From positions 1,302,001 to 1,366,000 of the forward strand of contig OZ257145.1 of the NCBI GenBank assembly GCA_965279315.1: 64,000 nucleotides of DNA, read 5' to 3'. The notes under the pieces are model-generated. The model was not told the origin of the DNA and did no database searches. It saw nothing but the letters and a program-made list of their open reading frames with translations. Position 1 is the first letter of the stretch. Every line of letters begins with the position of its first letter. The translations under genes and the position numbers were made by a program. Below, in pieces: positions 1-8,722 of the stretch. The DNA comes from JAPWJZ01 sp965279315. Lineage in GTDB: Bacteria > Pseudomonadota > Alphaproteobacteria > Micavibrionales > UBA2020.

Positions 1-2573
1 GTTTCTGCGTGCCGACGCCGCGCGGCATCATGAAGGCGCTCAGCCTGATGGAACCGTCGGAGCCGGAAGACCAGTGCCTGGCGCTCCGCGACGCCATCCG
101 CCATTTGCTGGCCGACCTTGCCAGTGCCGCGCCCCATGAAAAATCCGACCCCGCAGGCCTGGCCGCCGTGATGGGCCGCATGGGCAGCCTGCTGGCGGGC
201 GACGACAGCCCTGCCGTTGCGCAGAATACCGGTGGCTGGCCGTGGACTCCCGTCGTGCTGGCCGCGCTGGGGCGCGAAGAGAACCCGCCCACGCGATCGG
301 AAATGCGCGCGGCGGTGAAGATATGGGACAAGCTGCCCGAATGGTCGATCCATGCACCCGAACCCGCGCCCGGCCACATTGGGGTTGATAAAGTTGAAGT
401 CGAAGACCGGTTGCTGAAACTGCTGAAGAGCCCGACGGTGGAGGATCGCCCGCAGCAGCGCGATTACGCCACCGCCCTGTCACGCGCGTTCCAGCCCTGC
501 GACGACGAAGGCGAAACGCATCTGGTATTGGCGGAGGCCGGCACCGGCACGGGCAAGACGCTCGGCTATCTTGCGCCTGCCACCGTCTGGGCGGAAAAAA
601 ACGGCGGGCCGGTCTGGGTTTCGACTTATACACGAAACCTGCAACGTCAGGTCGATGCCGAACTGGAAAAACTTTACGACGACCCCGTGGAAAAAGCGCG
701 CAAGGTTGTGACGCGCAAGGGGCGCGAGAATTACCTGTGCCTGCTGAACCTCGAGGATGCCGCGCAATCCCAGGGCGCTGCGATCAACGACCTGAGCGCG
801 ATGGCGCTGGGATTGATGACGCGCTGGGCGGCTGTCACATCCGACGGCGATTTGATGGGCAAGGATTTCCCCGGCTGGCTGACCGGCCTGATGGGCTGGA
901 GCCGCATGGCGGCCTTTGCCGACAAGCGCGGCGAATGCATCTATTCCGCCTGCCCGCATTTCAACAAATGCTTCGTTGAAAAAAGCATCCGCAAATCTAA
1001 ACGCGCCGACATTGTTATCGCCAACCATGCGCTGGTGATGCACCAGACGGCATCCAGCGGCCCGGATGATGTGTTGCCGGGGCGTTATATTTTCGACGAA
1101 GGCCACCATCTGTTCGAGGCCGCCGACAGCGCGTTCGATGCGCAACTGAACGGCCAATGGACGGCTGACCTGCGCCGCTGGATTTTAGGGTCGGAAACCG
1201 GCCAGAAAACCCGCGCGCGCGGATTGAAACGCCGCATCGACGATATCGTGGCGGGCGACGATGAAGGCATAAAACTCGTCGAGGAAATCCAGGAGGCCGC
1301 AAAGTCGCTGCCCGGCCCCCAATGGCGGCAGCGCATGGGCGAGAAAACGCCCAAGGGCGTGGCCGAACAATTCCTGCTGGTCTGCCGGGAACAGGTCTAT
1401 GCCCGCACGAAAGAACACGGCGGGTATTATTCGCTTGAAACCGCCGCCATGCCGCCCGTGCCCGGATTCCTCGAGGCTGCCCGCGCGCTGGAGGCGAAAC
1501 TCGTCTCCCTGCAAAAGCCCATGAACCAGCTGATCGCCTTGCTGCAAAAGAAGCTGGAGGACGAGGCGGAGGCGCTGGATTCCGCCGCGCGCGAACGCAT
1601 CCATTTCATCCGCAACAGCCTCTACCGCCGCGCGCAATACGAAGTCGGCGGCTGGGTCGGCATGCTGATGGCGCTGCGCAATCCCGTGCAGGACAACGGC
1701 AAGCCCGAATTCGTCGATTGGCTGGAGGTATCCCGCGAGGGCGGCAAGGATTCGGATGCCGGTTATTACCGCTATTACGTCGACCCTGCAAAAGTGTTCG
1801 CCGAAGTGCTGAAACCGCATGCGCACGGCATCGTCATCACATCTGCCACGCTGCGCGACACGACGCTGGACGACCGCGACGGCTGGGTCAGCCCCAAGGC
1901 GCGCACGGGTTCATCTGTATTCGCGCCCGATGATGCGGCGAAACTCTTCAACGTGCCGTCCCCCTTCGATTACGCGCAGCAGACGCGGGTGATTGTGGTG
2001 GGCGATGTCAAAAAGGAAAATCCCGGCGAAGCGGCGGCCGCCTTCCGCGAATTGTTCAAGGCATCCGGCGGCGGCGCGCTGGGCATCTTCACCGCTGTGC
2101 AGCGGTTGCGCGCCGTGTATGACAAGATCGCGCAGCCGCTGGAGGAATCCGGCCTGCATCTCTACGCCCAGCATATCGACCCGCTGGACACCGGCACGCT
2201 GATCGATATTTTCCGCGAAGAAGAAAACGCCTGCCTGCTGGGAACGGACGCCACCCGCGACGGCATCGACGTGCCGGGGCGCAGTCTGCGCCTTGTCGTC
2301 TATGACCGTGTGCCATGGCCACGCCCGACTATTCTGCACAAGGCGCGCCGCAACCATTTCGGCAAGGACCTCGACGATATGCTGACGCGCTTCAAGCTGA
2401 AACAGGCCTATGGCCGCCTGATCCGCCGCGCCGATGACAAGGGCGTGTTCGTGATGCTGGACAGCGCGCTGCCCACCCGCCTGCTCTCCGCCTTCCCCGA
2501 CGGCGTCGAAGTACAGCGCATCGGGCTTAAAGAGGCGATCGAAATGACGCGCGAGTTTTTGAAGGAGCAGTGA
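1..2573 (+). CDS. DinG/XPD-type ATP-dependent DNA helicase (5' end outside window)
   Basis: Superfamily 2 iron-sulfur helicase, expected to unwind DNA 5'-3' during repair. The first GTG in the window is at 9, but the frame is open to the window edge and reads F-C-V-P-T-P-R-G. Related alphaproteobacterial proteins carry a similar F-C-x-P-T-P-R-G stretch well inside an N-terminal exonuclease-like region, so I treat the gene as truncated. Numbered from the GTG: Walker A AGTGTGKT near residue 178, four cysteines at about 244, 310, 315 and 321 that fit the 4Fe-4S domain, DEGHH box near 362, and a C-terminal helicase motif TRDGIDVPG near 750. Family assignment is firm; the precise DinG versus YoaA label is not. 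Confidence 0.88.
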   Translation, partial: FCVPTPRGIMKALSLMEPSEPEDQCLALRDAIRHLLADLASAAPHEKSDPAGLAAVMGRMGSLLAGDDSPAVAQNTGGWPWTPVVLAALGREENPPTRSEMRAAVKIWDKLPEWSIHAPEPAPGHIGVDKVEVEDRLLKLLKSPTVEDRPQQRDYATALSRAFQPCDDEGETHLVLAEAGTGTGKTLGYLAPATVWAEKNGGPVWVSTYTRNLQRQVDAELEKLYDDPVEKARKVVTRKGRENYLCLLNLEDAAQSQGAAINDLSAMALGLMTRWAAVTSDGDLMGKDFPGWLTGLMGWSRMAAFADKRGECIYSACPHFNKCFVEKSIRKSKRADIVIANHALVMHQTASSGPDDVLPGRYIFDEGHHLFEAADSAFDAQLNGQWTADLRRWILGSETGQKTRARGLKRRIDDIVAGDDEGIKLVEEIQEAAKSLPGPQWRQRMGEKTPKGVAEQFLLVCREQVYARTKEHGGYYSLETAAMPPVPGFLEAARALEAKLVSLQKPMNQLIALLQKKLEDEAEALDSAARERIHFIRNSLYRRAQYEVGGWVGMLMALRNPVQDNGKPEFVDWLEVSREGGKDSDAGYYRYYVDPAKVFAEVLKPHAHGIVITSATLRDTTLDDRDGWVSPKARTGSSVFAPDDAAKLFNVPSPFDYAQQTRVIVVGDVKKENPGEAAAAFRELFKASGGGALGIFTAVQRLRAVYDKIAQPLEESGLHLYAQHIDPLDTGTLIDIFREEENACLLGTDATRDGIDVPGRSLRLVVYDRVPWPRPTILHKARRNHFGKDLDDMLTRFKLKQAYGRLIRRADDKGVFVMLDSALPTRLLSAFPDGVEVQRIGLKEAIEMTREFLKEQ

Positions 2574-2583
2574 TATCCTTGCC

Positions 2584-3267
2584 ATGAAAATTGACTGGAA
2601 AAGTTTTTTTATAAGCGGGGCATTATTACTTGCTGCTCTATTGCCTGTGATATTCATCGGTGAATCATATAAATACGGTGACTACAATATTTTCCTACTA
2701 CTTCTTGTGTGCATTATGCTCGCGCTTGCGCAGCTTTCACGATGGAAAGCAGGAAAAAAGATTTTATATGGGCTGTTTGTAGTCGAATTACTGGTGCCCG
2801 TATGCACAAGTCTTTATTCAATTCAACTGAACGAGCCTGACTTGGCTCCCCTTCACCTCTTTTCGATTATCATATCGCCACTATGCTTAGCTGCCAGTGC
2901 TTGCCTGTTCTATCTGCTAGAAGGACGGCTTGAGAAATTAAATTTGCGCTTCATTGCTGTTACATTTATCATCCTTGCATATAGTTTTTTCGTGAGCGGC
3001 CCGCTTCGCAACTTTCTCGAGACAAGCGGAAATACTTGGCCAGATAGCTATTACGTGGCATTCAAGATTTTTAATGCCGTAAGAGAGAACTGGCTTGCCG
3101 TCGTGTTGCCCTGCGCAATTTATTATGGCGCGTCCCTAAAATTTCTGGATATCAAAACAGTCAGGAAAGTGAATACTTCCTTGTTGATAAGCTTGGCGAT
3201 TATTTTAGAAGGCGTTTTTATGCCTTGCCTCGTTATGATCTATGTCCTTAATGATCTATGTCCTTAA
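2584..3267 (+). CDS. AT-rich hypothetical polytopic membrane protein
   Basis: Protein of 227 residues with about seven hydrophobic segments (roughly 8-25, 35-52, 58-75, 88-110, 122-142, 165-185, 200-222), so very probably an inner-membrane protein. I do not recognise a family. Base composition is clearly more AT-rich than the flanking genes, and codon use differs, which suggests recent acquisition. The stop codon lies inside a threefold 16-bp tandem repeat (3235-3282). Because 16 is not a multiple of three, the repeat changes the reading frame and sets the present C-terminus; with one copy the protein would end differently. It follows the helicase by 10 bp and may be read from that transcript. 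Confidence 0.65.
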   Translation: MKIDWKSFFISGALLLAALLPVIFIGESYKYGDYNIFLLLLVCIMLALAQLSRWKAGKKILYGLFVVELLVPVCTSLYSIQLNEPDLAPLHLFSIIISPLCLAASACLFYLLEGRLEKLNLRFIAVTFIILAYSFFVSGPLRNFLETSGNTWPDSYYVAFKIFNAVRENWLAVVLPCAIYYGASLKFLDIKTVRKVNTSLLISLAIILEGVFMPCLVMIYVLNDLCP

Positions 3268-3282
3268 TGATCTATGTCCTTA
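3235..3282. repeat. Three tandem copies of a 16-bp repeat
   Basis: The unit ATGATCTATGTCCTTA occurs three times in perfect head-to-tail array at 3235-3250, 3251-3266 and 3267-3282. It overlaps the 3' end of the membrane-protein gene, and the TAA stop is formed at the junction of copies two and three. Such arrays can change copy number by slippage. Confidence 0.97.
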
Positions 3283-3308
3283 ATAAAATTAATGAAGCCC
3301 TGTAGTCC

Positions 3309-3379
3309 GCGCGAAAGCGGGGATCTCAGGGATTGGCAGGGCTTGAAACAGCCCACGCGATCCCCGCTTGCGCGGGGAT
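3309..3379. repeat. Palindromic dispersed-repeat-like element
   Basis: The left arm (3309-3325) and right arm (3359-3375) are near-perfect inverted copies around the core GATCCCCGC/GCGGGGATC. The right arm itself folds into a perfect 8-bp stem with a TTGC loop (3360-3379), and a small GGGCT/AGCCC hairpin lies between the arms. It resembles the short palindromic intergenic repeats common in proteobacterial genomes. I see one copy in this window, so the dispersed nature is inference. Confidence 0.6.
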
Positions 3380-3655
3380 GACGCGTTATCGAGAAAATAG
3401 GGTCGCTGAGTCGCAAAAAAGACTCACCCGAGTCGTATCCGCAGCGCGTCATTTTACCCCGAAAATATACGTTATGTAATTAGCGGGGAACGATTCCTAA
3501 CCCCATGAGTTTACTCACGCCAGCGTAAAAATGCCACGCTATGATAATTGATTATGGATAATTGTTGATAAAAAACAGGGCGCAGGAATGAAAGTATGGT
3601 ATGTATTCCTCCGTTCCCTGAGTAATACATAATCACTGACCGCGGCGATTTAGTA

Positions 3656-3683
3656 TTGGCAAACAGGCTGGCCCCTTTAGAAT
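3656..3683 (+). promoter_or_regulatory. Sigma70-like promoter of the bactofilin gene
   Basis: TTGGCA at 3656-3661, a 16-bp spacer, and TAGAAT at 3678-3683. Predicted transcription start near 3690 would leave only about 7 nt before the ATG at 3697, so the GAGG at 3686-3689 may lie outside the mRNA. Confidence 0.5.
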
Positions 3684-3696
3684 ACGAGGCATACAA

Positions 3697-4260
3697 ATGA
3701 CAATCGAAAAGAAAACCATCCGCAGCGACATCCCGGGTCACCACACCATGCTGAGCAACACAGGTTACAACATTGGATCGCAGCCGCAGGACGAAGGCCG
3801 CCGCCTCGTCATTGGCCGCGACATCACGCTGAACGGCGACATCGCTTCCTGCGACCATCTGGTCGTTGAAGGCACCGTGAACGCGCAAAGCTTCAACGCA
3901 CGCCGCATCGATATCCTCGAAGTCGGCAAGTTCGTCGGCAACGCCGACGTGACCGATGCCGTCATCGGCGGCTCCTTCGACGGCAAACTGGCCGTTTCCG
4001 GCCGCCTGACTGTCAAATCGACCGGCCGCATCAAGGGCGAAATCTCCTACGGCTCGCTGGAAGTCGAAGTGGGCGCGCGCATCGACGGCCAGATCGTGGC
4101 TGTTGTGGCGGCTGCCGCGGTTGAAACCGTCGGCGGCGCCGTGGTTGTCGATATGAACACCAATGACAACGGCTCGGCTTCCGAAGCCGCTTCCGAAACC
4201 GGCGAAGAAGACGCAAGCGGCACCCGCCCGCGCGTGTTTCGCCGTTCCAGCGGTTTCTAA
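3697..4260 (+). CDS. Bactofilin-type polymer-forming cytoskeletal protein
   Basis: Protein of 187 residues with a central bactofilin (DUF583) domain at about 35-135. It shows the regular hydrophobic/glycine pattern of a right-handed beta-helix, for example V-V-E-G-T-V-N-A and V-S-G-R-L-T-V-K-S-T-G-R-I-K-G. Unstructured N- and C-terminal tails flank the domain, as is usual. Bactofilins self-assemble without nucleotides into filaments that place cell-envelope enzymes, often on the inner membrane. The next gene is a putative lipoprotein starting about 90 bp later, so the two may act together at the envelope, which is inference. Confidence 0.9.
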   Translation: MTIEKKTIRSDIPGHHTMLSNTGYNIGSQPQDEGRRLVIGRDITLNGDIASCDHLVVEGTVNAQSFNARRIDILEVGKFVGNADVTDAVIGGSFDGKLAVSGRLTVKSTGRIKGEISYGSLEVEVGARIDGQIVAVVAAAAVETVGGAVVVDMNTNDNGSASEAASETGEEDASGTRPRVFRRSSGF

Positions 4261-4289
4261 TTGATCCGCCAAACCCAACATAACCTCCA

Positions 4290-4313
4290 GGTTCAGCCCA
4301 TCGTGGCTGAACC
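4290..4313. other. Stem-loop between bactofilin and lipoprotein genes
   Basis: Perfect 9-bp inverted repeat GGTTCAGCC / GGCTGAACC around a 6-nt loop. No T-run follows, so it is more likely an mRNA-processing or stability hairpin than a terminator. It supports the view that translation of the next gene begins at 4351, not at the TTG at 4261. Confidence 0.55.
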
Positions 4314-4350
4314 CTGGGGCTATGTCGTCGGCGCTGTCGACGAGGCCTTC

Positions 4351-4884
4351 ATGGGCTTCTACTGGCATGTGCGCCGCAACGCCCGCCGCCTGTCGCGCCT
4401 GATGCTGGCCATGCTGCCGCTGATGGTGCTGCTGGTGGGGTCGTGCAAAACCTCCGAAGTGACCGACAATTTCACGCGCAAGAACGACGTGACGCAGCTG
4501 CGCGCCGCCCTGTTCCCCGACCGCGTTGAAACGGCCGACTACCACCCCGCCGGCGGCTATGTCGCCCGCGCGCAGGATTTCGTGCAGAGCAACCCCGCTG
4601 CCCTGACCAAGCTGACGGAACAGGAAATCGGCTTCCTGTTCGGCAAGCCCAGCATGGAACGCAGGGATGCCGATGCCCGCATCTGGCAATACAAGACCCC
4701 GTCCTGCGTCATGGATGTGTTCTTCTACGGCGGCGACAAGAGCCCTGTCAGCTATATCGACTACCGCATCAAGGCCGACCTCGAACAGGGCGCAGCCCCC
4801 CGCACCGAACCGCTGGGCGAGCGTAACCAGTCGAAATGCCTGCGCAAGATCGTCGGCGCCGATTTCGACAGCTATCGCGGTTAA
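4351..4884 (+). CDS. Putative lipoprotein, conserved alphaproteobacterial type
   Basis: With the ATG at 4351 the protein has 177 residues. A charged N-terminus and hydrophobic stretch (LMLAMLPLMVLLVGSC) end in a cysteine that fits a lipobox, so it is probably an envelope lipoprotein. A later segment with FLFGKPSMERRDADARIWQY recalls the SmpA/OmlA-like fold seen in small outer-membrane lipoproteins, but I cannot assign a function. The open frame runs back to a TTG at 4261 immediately after the bactofilin stop; I prefer 4351 because GAGG sits 5 nt upstream and a strong stem-loop occupies the earlier part. Its stop overlaps that of the convergent nth. Confidence 0.7.
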   Translation: MGFYWHVRRNARRLSRLMLAMLPLMVLLVGSCKTSEVTDNFTRKNDVTQLRAALFPDRVETADYHPAGGYVARAQDFVQSNPAALTKLTEQEIGFLFGKPSMERRDADARIWQYKTPSCVMDVFFYGGDKSPVSYIDYRIKADLEQGAAPRTEPLGERNQSKCLRKIVGADFDSYRG

Positions 4885-5513
4885 GCCGTCTTATCCCTGA
4901 ATTCACATTCGTCATAAACCACGCAAGATCCGCATTCCGGCTTGCGCGCCTTGCAGACATACCGGCCATGCAGGATCAGCCATGTATGGGCATGTTGCAG
5001 GTATTCCACGGGGATGGTTTTCAAAAGCTTTTGCTCCACCGCCTCCGGCGTTTTGCCAGGCGCAAGGCCGGTGCGGTTGCCAAGGCGGAACAAGTGGGTG
5101 TCGACCGCAATCGTCGGTTCGCCAAAGGCGATGTTCAGCACCACATTCGCGGTTTTCCGCCCCACGCCCGGCAGTTTTATCAGCGTATCCATCGTGCGCG
5201 GCACGCGGCCGCCATGTTCCTCGACGATCATGCGCGACAGCGCCATCACGTTCTTGGCCTTGCCTTTATACAACCCGATGGATTTGATGTGGTCGGTCAG
5301 TTTTTCGATGCCGAGGTCCAGCATCTCCTGCGGCGTCTTCGCGGCCTTGAACAGCCCGCGCGTCGCCTTGTTCACGCCGGTATCCGTCGCCTGCGCCGAC
5401 AGCACGACCGCCACCAGCAGCGTGAAATGGTTCACATACTCCAGCTCCCCCTTCGGCTCGGGGTTCTGCTTTTTCAGCTTGGCGAAGAATTTTTCAACTT
5501 GGGCGGGTTTCAT
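4881..5513 (-). CDS. nth: Endonuclease III
   Basis: Bifunctional DNA glycosylase/AP lyase of base-excision repair that removes oxidised pyrimidines. The 210-residue length matches the family. The helix-hairpin-helix LPGVGRKTANVV carries the catalytic lysine K120, and VDTH carries the catalytic aspartate D138. Four cysteines at 187, 194, 197 and 203 (spacing C-x6-C-x2-C-x5-C) form the 4Fe-4S cluster loop. These positions match the Escherichia coli enzyme. The gene converges on the lipoprotein gene with a 4-bp overlap of the ends. Confidence 0.97.
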   Translation of the reverse strand: MKPAQVEKFFAKLKKQNPEPKGELEYVNHFTLLVAVVLSAQATDTGVNKATRGLFKAAKTPQEMLDLGIEKLTDHIKSIGLYKGKAKNVMALSRMIVEEHGGRVPRTMDTLIKLPGVGRKTANVVLNIAFGEPTIAVDTHLFRLGNRTGLAPGKTPEAVEQKLLKTIPVEYLQHAHTWLILHGRYVCKARKPECGSCVVYDECEFRDKTA

Positions 5514-5544
5514 GACCCCGATATTAGCGGGCAGGGGGAAAGCG

Positions 5545-5985
5545 TCAAGGACGGGGCGCGCTAAAGCCGCGGCGCGGGCCTGCGTTCAGTTTGCGCTCGA
5601 ACAGCTCCGCGTAATCCGTCATTTCAGGGAATTTTTTGAGGTCGTCGACGATCAGCGGCGTGGATTCCGTCGTATGCGTCAGCATATCGAACAGCCCCTG
5701 CTGGAAGTAATCGCGGGCGAGGACGAAGGTGGTCGCCATGATCTGGCGGTCGGTTTTTTGCAGGCGGGGCAGGTAATGATCAGACGTGTTGCGCTCCAGC
5801 AGTTGATGGCGGGCGAGGTTGCGCTGCAGCAGAGTGAAGCGGTCGTCCTCGATCATCTTCTCGCCGCCGCGCTCGTTCGCTAGGTCAAACAACGCCTCGA
5901 ACAGCGCCATATGGACCGATGTCACGGCCTGAAAAGTATCGATGCGCATCAGGTTCGATGCGCTGTGATTGAAATCGTCTTCCAT
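5545..5985 (-). CDS. Hypothetical protein, helical
   Basis: With the ATG at 5985 the protein has 146 residues, is mostly helical and has no signal peptide. I do not recognise the family. Segments such as FQAVTSVHMALFEALFDLA and LQRNLARHQLLERN suggest a helical bundle. The frame can be extended to a TTG at 6021, but that codon is part of a good -35 element (TTGACA on the minus strand), so the extension is unlikely to be translated. The predicted transcript would have almost no leader. Confidence 0.6.
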   Translation of the reverse strand: MEDDFNHSASNLMRIDTFQAVTSVHMALFEALFDLANERGGEKMIEDDRFTLLQRNLARHQLLERNTSDHYLPRLQKTDRQIMATTFVLARDYFQQGLFDMLTHTTESTPLIVDDLKKFPEMTDYAELFERKLNAGPRRGFSAPRP

Positions 5986-5993
5986 AGCGGCAC

Positions 5994-6021
5994 AGCATAA
6001 ACCGATGCCGCTTTCTGTCAA
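5994..6021 (-). promoter_or_regulatory. Sigma70-like promoter giving a near-leaderless transcript
   Basis: On the minus strand TTGACA (6021-6016), a 16-bp spacer, and TATGCT (5999-5994). The -10 ends 8 nt before the ATG at 5985, so the mRNA leader would be about 0-3 nt. Confidence 0.5.
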
Positions 6022-6048
6022 TTAAAATGACATAACCGATTGAAAAGA

Positions 6049-7269
6049 CTAGGTTCGAATAATGCCATCCAGCGCCATCACGCGGTCTGATCCCGGAAAG
6101 ACGCGCGATGTTATATCGGCTTCATCCAGTTTCAGGTGATCGCGCAGGATCGCCTTCGCCACCTGCCGCAGGTCGGTCGTGGGGCGCAGGTCGCGGTTTT
6201 CGTGCAGCTGCGTTTTGTCGAGGCCCGGCCATTTCGTATAGACGCGCCCCCCATTCACCGCGCCACCCGCCAGCAGCGCGCAGGATGCCGTGCCGTGATC
6301 GGTGCCGCCCGTGCCGTTCTGTGCGACCGTGCGGCCGAATTCGGTTGCGACCATCACGATAGTCTTGTTCCAGTTGTCGCCCAATTCGGCCTTGAGCGTC
6401 GACAGCCCCGCATCCAGCGACGCGAACAAATTCGCGAGCGGCCCTTTGTCGAGCCCCTGCTGCGCATGGGTGTCCCAGCCGCCGACCTCTATGGTCGCGA
6501 TGCGCGGGCCTGCGGGGTCGGACAGGATTTTCGCGACCGCCGATACCGTCTGCTTCATCGCGTTCTGGTTTTTCAGCCCCTTGCCGGCGATGCCCTTCTT
6601 GCCGAAATCGCTGCCATCGACCGCGTTGTCGGCGATATTGTGCACATCGACCGCCTGTGCCAGCGCGGTATGGAACAGCTTGTCTTTTTGATACAGTTTT
6701 TCCAGCGCGATCAGCACGGTGTCGGCGGGCAGCCCGTCAACCGCCGGCGCCCATGTGCCGACGGGCGTGTCGCCCTGCATCATCAGCGGAATGGTCTGCC
6801 CGACCGCAAGCCCCAGTTTTCCCGCATTGCCGCCATAGAGCGACAGGGCGCGGTTCAGCCAGCCATCGCGCGCGCCATGCGGCGTCAGCGCGCCGCATTC
6901 CAGCACGTTCTGCGCATCGAAATGCGACCGTTCGCGGTAGGGGGTGGATACGGCATGGACGACCGCCGCCTCGCCGTTTTTAAACATCCCGGCAAACCCG
7001 GCAAAGCTTTTATGTGCGCCAAAAAAATTGTCGAGCGGCAGATAGGCGGATGACGGCAGCGCAATGCCGCCGCGCGCCGAGGCGTAATTCTTGTCGCCAT
7101 AGGGCGGCATGGCGGCAAGGCCGTCCATCGCGCCGCGCAGAATGATGAAGATAAACCGTTCATCGACCGGCGCTGCGGCGAAGGATACCTTGATGCCGGG
7201 GGCTGTCAGCGCGGCTGCCAGCATGCCTGCGCCCTGCAACAATTTCCGGCGTGAAATAACGTTATCCAT
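6049..7269 (-). CDS. DUF1501 family protein with Tat signal
   Basis: Protein of 406 residues beginning with a twin-arginine signal (SRRKLLQGAGMLAAALTAPG), so export of a folded protein is expected. The rest matches the DUF1501 family, which shares an alkaline-phosphatase/sulfatase-like fold; blocks such as FIILRGAMDGLAAMPPYGD, VGGWDTHAQQG and EFGRTVAQNGTGGTDHG are typical. It lies 2 bp downstream of a DUF1800 gene on the same strand. That pairing is very common in bacteria and suggests the two products work together, but no biochemical role is established. Confidence 0.9.
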   Translation of the reverse strand: MDNVISRRKLLQGAGMLAAALTAPGIKVSFAAAPVDERFIFIILRGAMDGLAAMPPYGDKNYASARGGIALPSSAYLPLDNFFGAHKSFAGFAGMFKNGEAAVVHAVSTPYRERSHFDAQNVLECGALTPHGARDGWLNRALSLYGGNAGKLGLAVGQTIPLMMQGDTPVGTWAPAVDGLPADTVLIALEKLYQKDKLFHTALAQAVDVHNIADNAVDGSDFGKKGIAGKGLKNQNAMKQTVSAVAKILSDPAGPRIATIEVGGWDTHAQQGLDKGPLANLFASLDAGLSTLKAELGDNWNKTIVMVATEFGRTVAQNGTGGTDHGTASCALLAGGAVNGGRVYTKWPGLDKTQLHENRDLRPTTDLRQVAKAILRDHLKLDEADITSRVFPGSDRVMALDGIIRT

Positions 7270-7271
7270 GA

Positions 7272-8648
7272 TTATCTCCTCTGGAATTCGGGGCTGGCGA
7301 ACAGAATGGTGATGGCTTCTTCCTTGCTGCCGGCGCGGGAAACGGCAAAGCGGGTTTCGCCGGATGCGACAGGGCCGATGGTCTGCTCCAGCAAGTCATC
7401 CGGCGATATTTGCGTGTAAATGCCGCGCGCGATTTTGCGGGCGAGGTCGATGCGCTGCAACAACGCCTCCGCGCCCACCCAGTCCTTCGCCTGGTCGCTC
7501 CATCCCGCGGGGGAGGGGGCGGAAAACGGCATCTGCCCCAGCAGCTTGAACGCGCCCACCAGCCGCAGGTCGTCCACATCACCGGCAACACCGCTGGCAC
7601 GCAGCATCGACACCACATAATCATTCGGCGTTTTGACTTTTGCCAAAGGTTCTGCCCATGTTTCGGGCAGCGACAGCAGCGTCTTATAAACTGGCAGCAG
7701 CTTGCCGTTATTGCGCGTAAACGCCACGGCCAGTTGGTTGACGGCGGATTCCGGCGGGTCATCCGCGATGAAATGCCGCGCCAGTTTCGTTGCGATGAAT
7801 TTTGCGGTCGAGGGGTGATAGGCAAAGGTCGCCAGCGCCTTTTCGCCTTCGTTCACGCCGTCCTGTTCGTAAATTTCGCCCAGCAGTTTTTTCTGCCCCG
7901 GTTCATGCACCATCTTGCGGAAGAAAAACCCCGAGCCGTCACCGCGTCCGTCGGCATCCAGCGACCATCCGGTCAGGATTTTTGCAAACTCCGTGACGTC
8001 GTTCTGGGTATAGCCGCCGTTGACGCCGAGCGTATGCAGCTCCATGATCTCCCGCGCCAGGTTTTCGTTCAGGCCTTTTTGGCCAAACTTGCCCCCCGGC
8101 GAATTCGGGCCGATGGAGCGCTGGTTGTCGAGATACAGCAGCATGGCGGGATGGTGGGTTGATGCGCGCAACAGCGACAAAAAATCGCCCATGATGTTGG
8201 GGCGGATCGCCTCGCGCTCGAAATCGACCAGCAGCCCCATCTGGAACGGCTTGGTCGATGACACGGTGAAATGGTTGCTCCAGAATTGCACCAGCCGCTC
8301 GAAAAACGGGGCGTCGCTCTGCGCGATCACGCGGGTGCGGCGGGCCACGTCTTTCAGGTAGCCCTTGCCCTGTTGCTTCAGCATGGACTTGATCTCGGCT
8401 GCGTCCCCGGCATCCACTTCGCCGGATTGCGCCCTCTTCATCATCTTTTTGTTGTCACGGTAGCCCTTTATTTCCTCCAGCGCCTGCATGGTGCCGGGCA
8501 GGCCGTCATAAGCGGCAACCTTGGCATAGCGGGGGTTCAACTGGGCATGCAGCCAGCCGGTGGGATCGGCGGAAATCGTTGATAACTCGTCTTTTTTTCC
8601 GCCAAGGCCAAAGCGGTTTGCAGCGATAAAGGCTTCGATGGTCGACAT
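7272..8648 (-). CDS. DUF1800 family protein
   Basis: Protein of 458 residues. The DUF1800 signature is visible: N-terminal ANRFGLG, central FWSNHFTVS, LARE-x-MELHTLGV and GYTQNDVTEFAKILTGW. Function is unknown. The product of the partner DUF1501 gene immediately downstream is probably made from the same message. No clear signal peptide is seen at this start, although partners in other genomes are often exported. The upstream gap to dapB is 74 bp. Confidence 0.9.
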   Translation of the reverse strand: MSTIEAFIAANRFGLGGKKDELSTISADPTGWLHAQLNPRYAKVAAYDGLPGTMQALEEIKGYRDNKKMMKRAQSGEVDAGDAAEIKSMLKQQGKGYLKDVARRTRVIAQSDAPFFERLVQFWSNHFTVSSTKPFQMGLLVDFEREAIRPNIMGDFLSLLRASTHHPAMLLYLDNQRSIGPNSPGGKFGQKGLNENLAREIMELHTLGVNGGYTQNDVTEFAKILTGWSLDADGRGDGSGFFFRKMVHEPGQKKLLGEIYEQDGVNEGEKALATFAYHPSTAKFIATKLARHFIADDPPESAVNQLAVAFTRNNGKLLPVYKTLLSLPETWAEPLAKVKTPNDYVVSMLRASGVAGDVDDLRLVGAFKLLGQMPFSAPSPAGWSDQAKDWVGAEALLQRIDLARKIARGIYTQISPDDLLEQTIGPVASGETRFAVSRAGSKEEAITILFASPEFQRR

Positions 8649-8722
8649 GAATCGCTCCCGGAATGCGAGGCTGATATCATGTTATACGGAAGTAGTTACG
8701 AAAGCCCTGCGCGGGGGGGTGT

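Larger units (their letters stand above)
3268..3696. other. Gene-free 429-bp spacer with palindromic repeat and promoter
   Basis: No convincing coding sequence. It holds the last repeat copy of the upstream gene, a palindromic element at 3309-3379, an AT-rich tract from about 3460 to 3570, and a sigma70-like promoter just before the bactofilin gene. Confidence 0.7.

Noticed and set aside
3235..3380. CRISPR-like repeats
   Set aside because: The 16-bp units are adjacent without spacers, and the palindromic element is a single inverted repeat. No cas genes are present.
3511..4689. 392-residue open frame opposite the bactofilin region
   Set aside because: Covers a promoter, the bactofilin and the lipoprotein gene in antisense; composition is implausible for a real protein.
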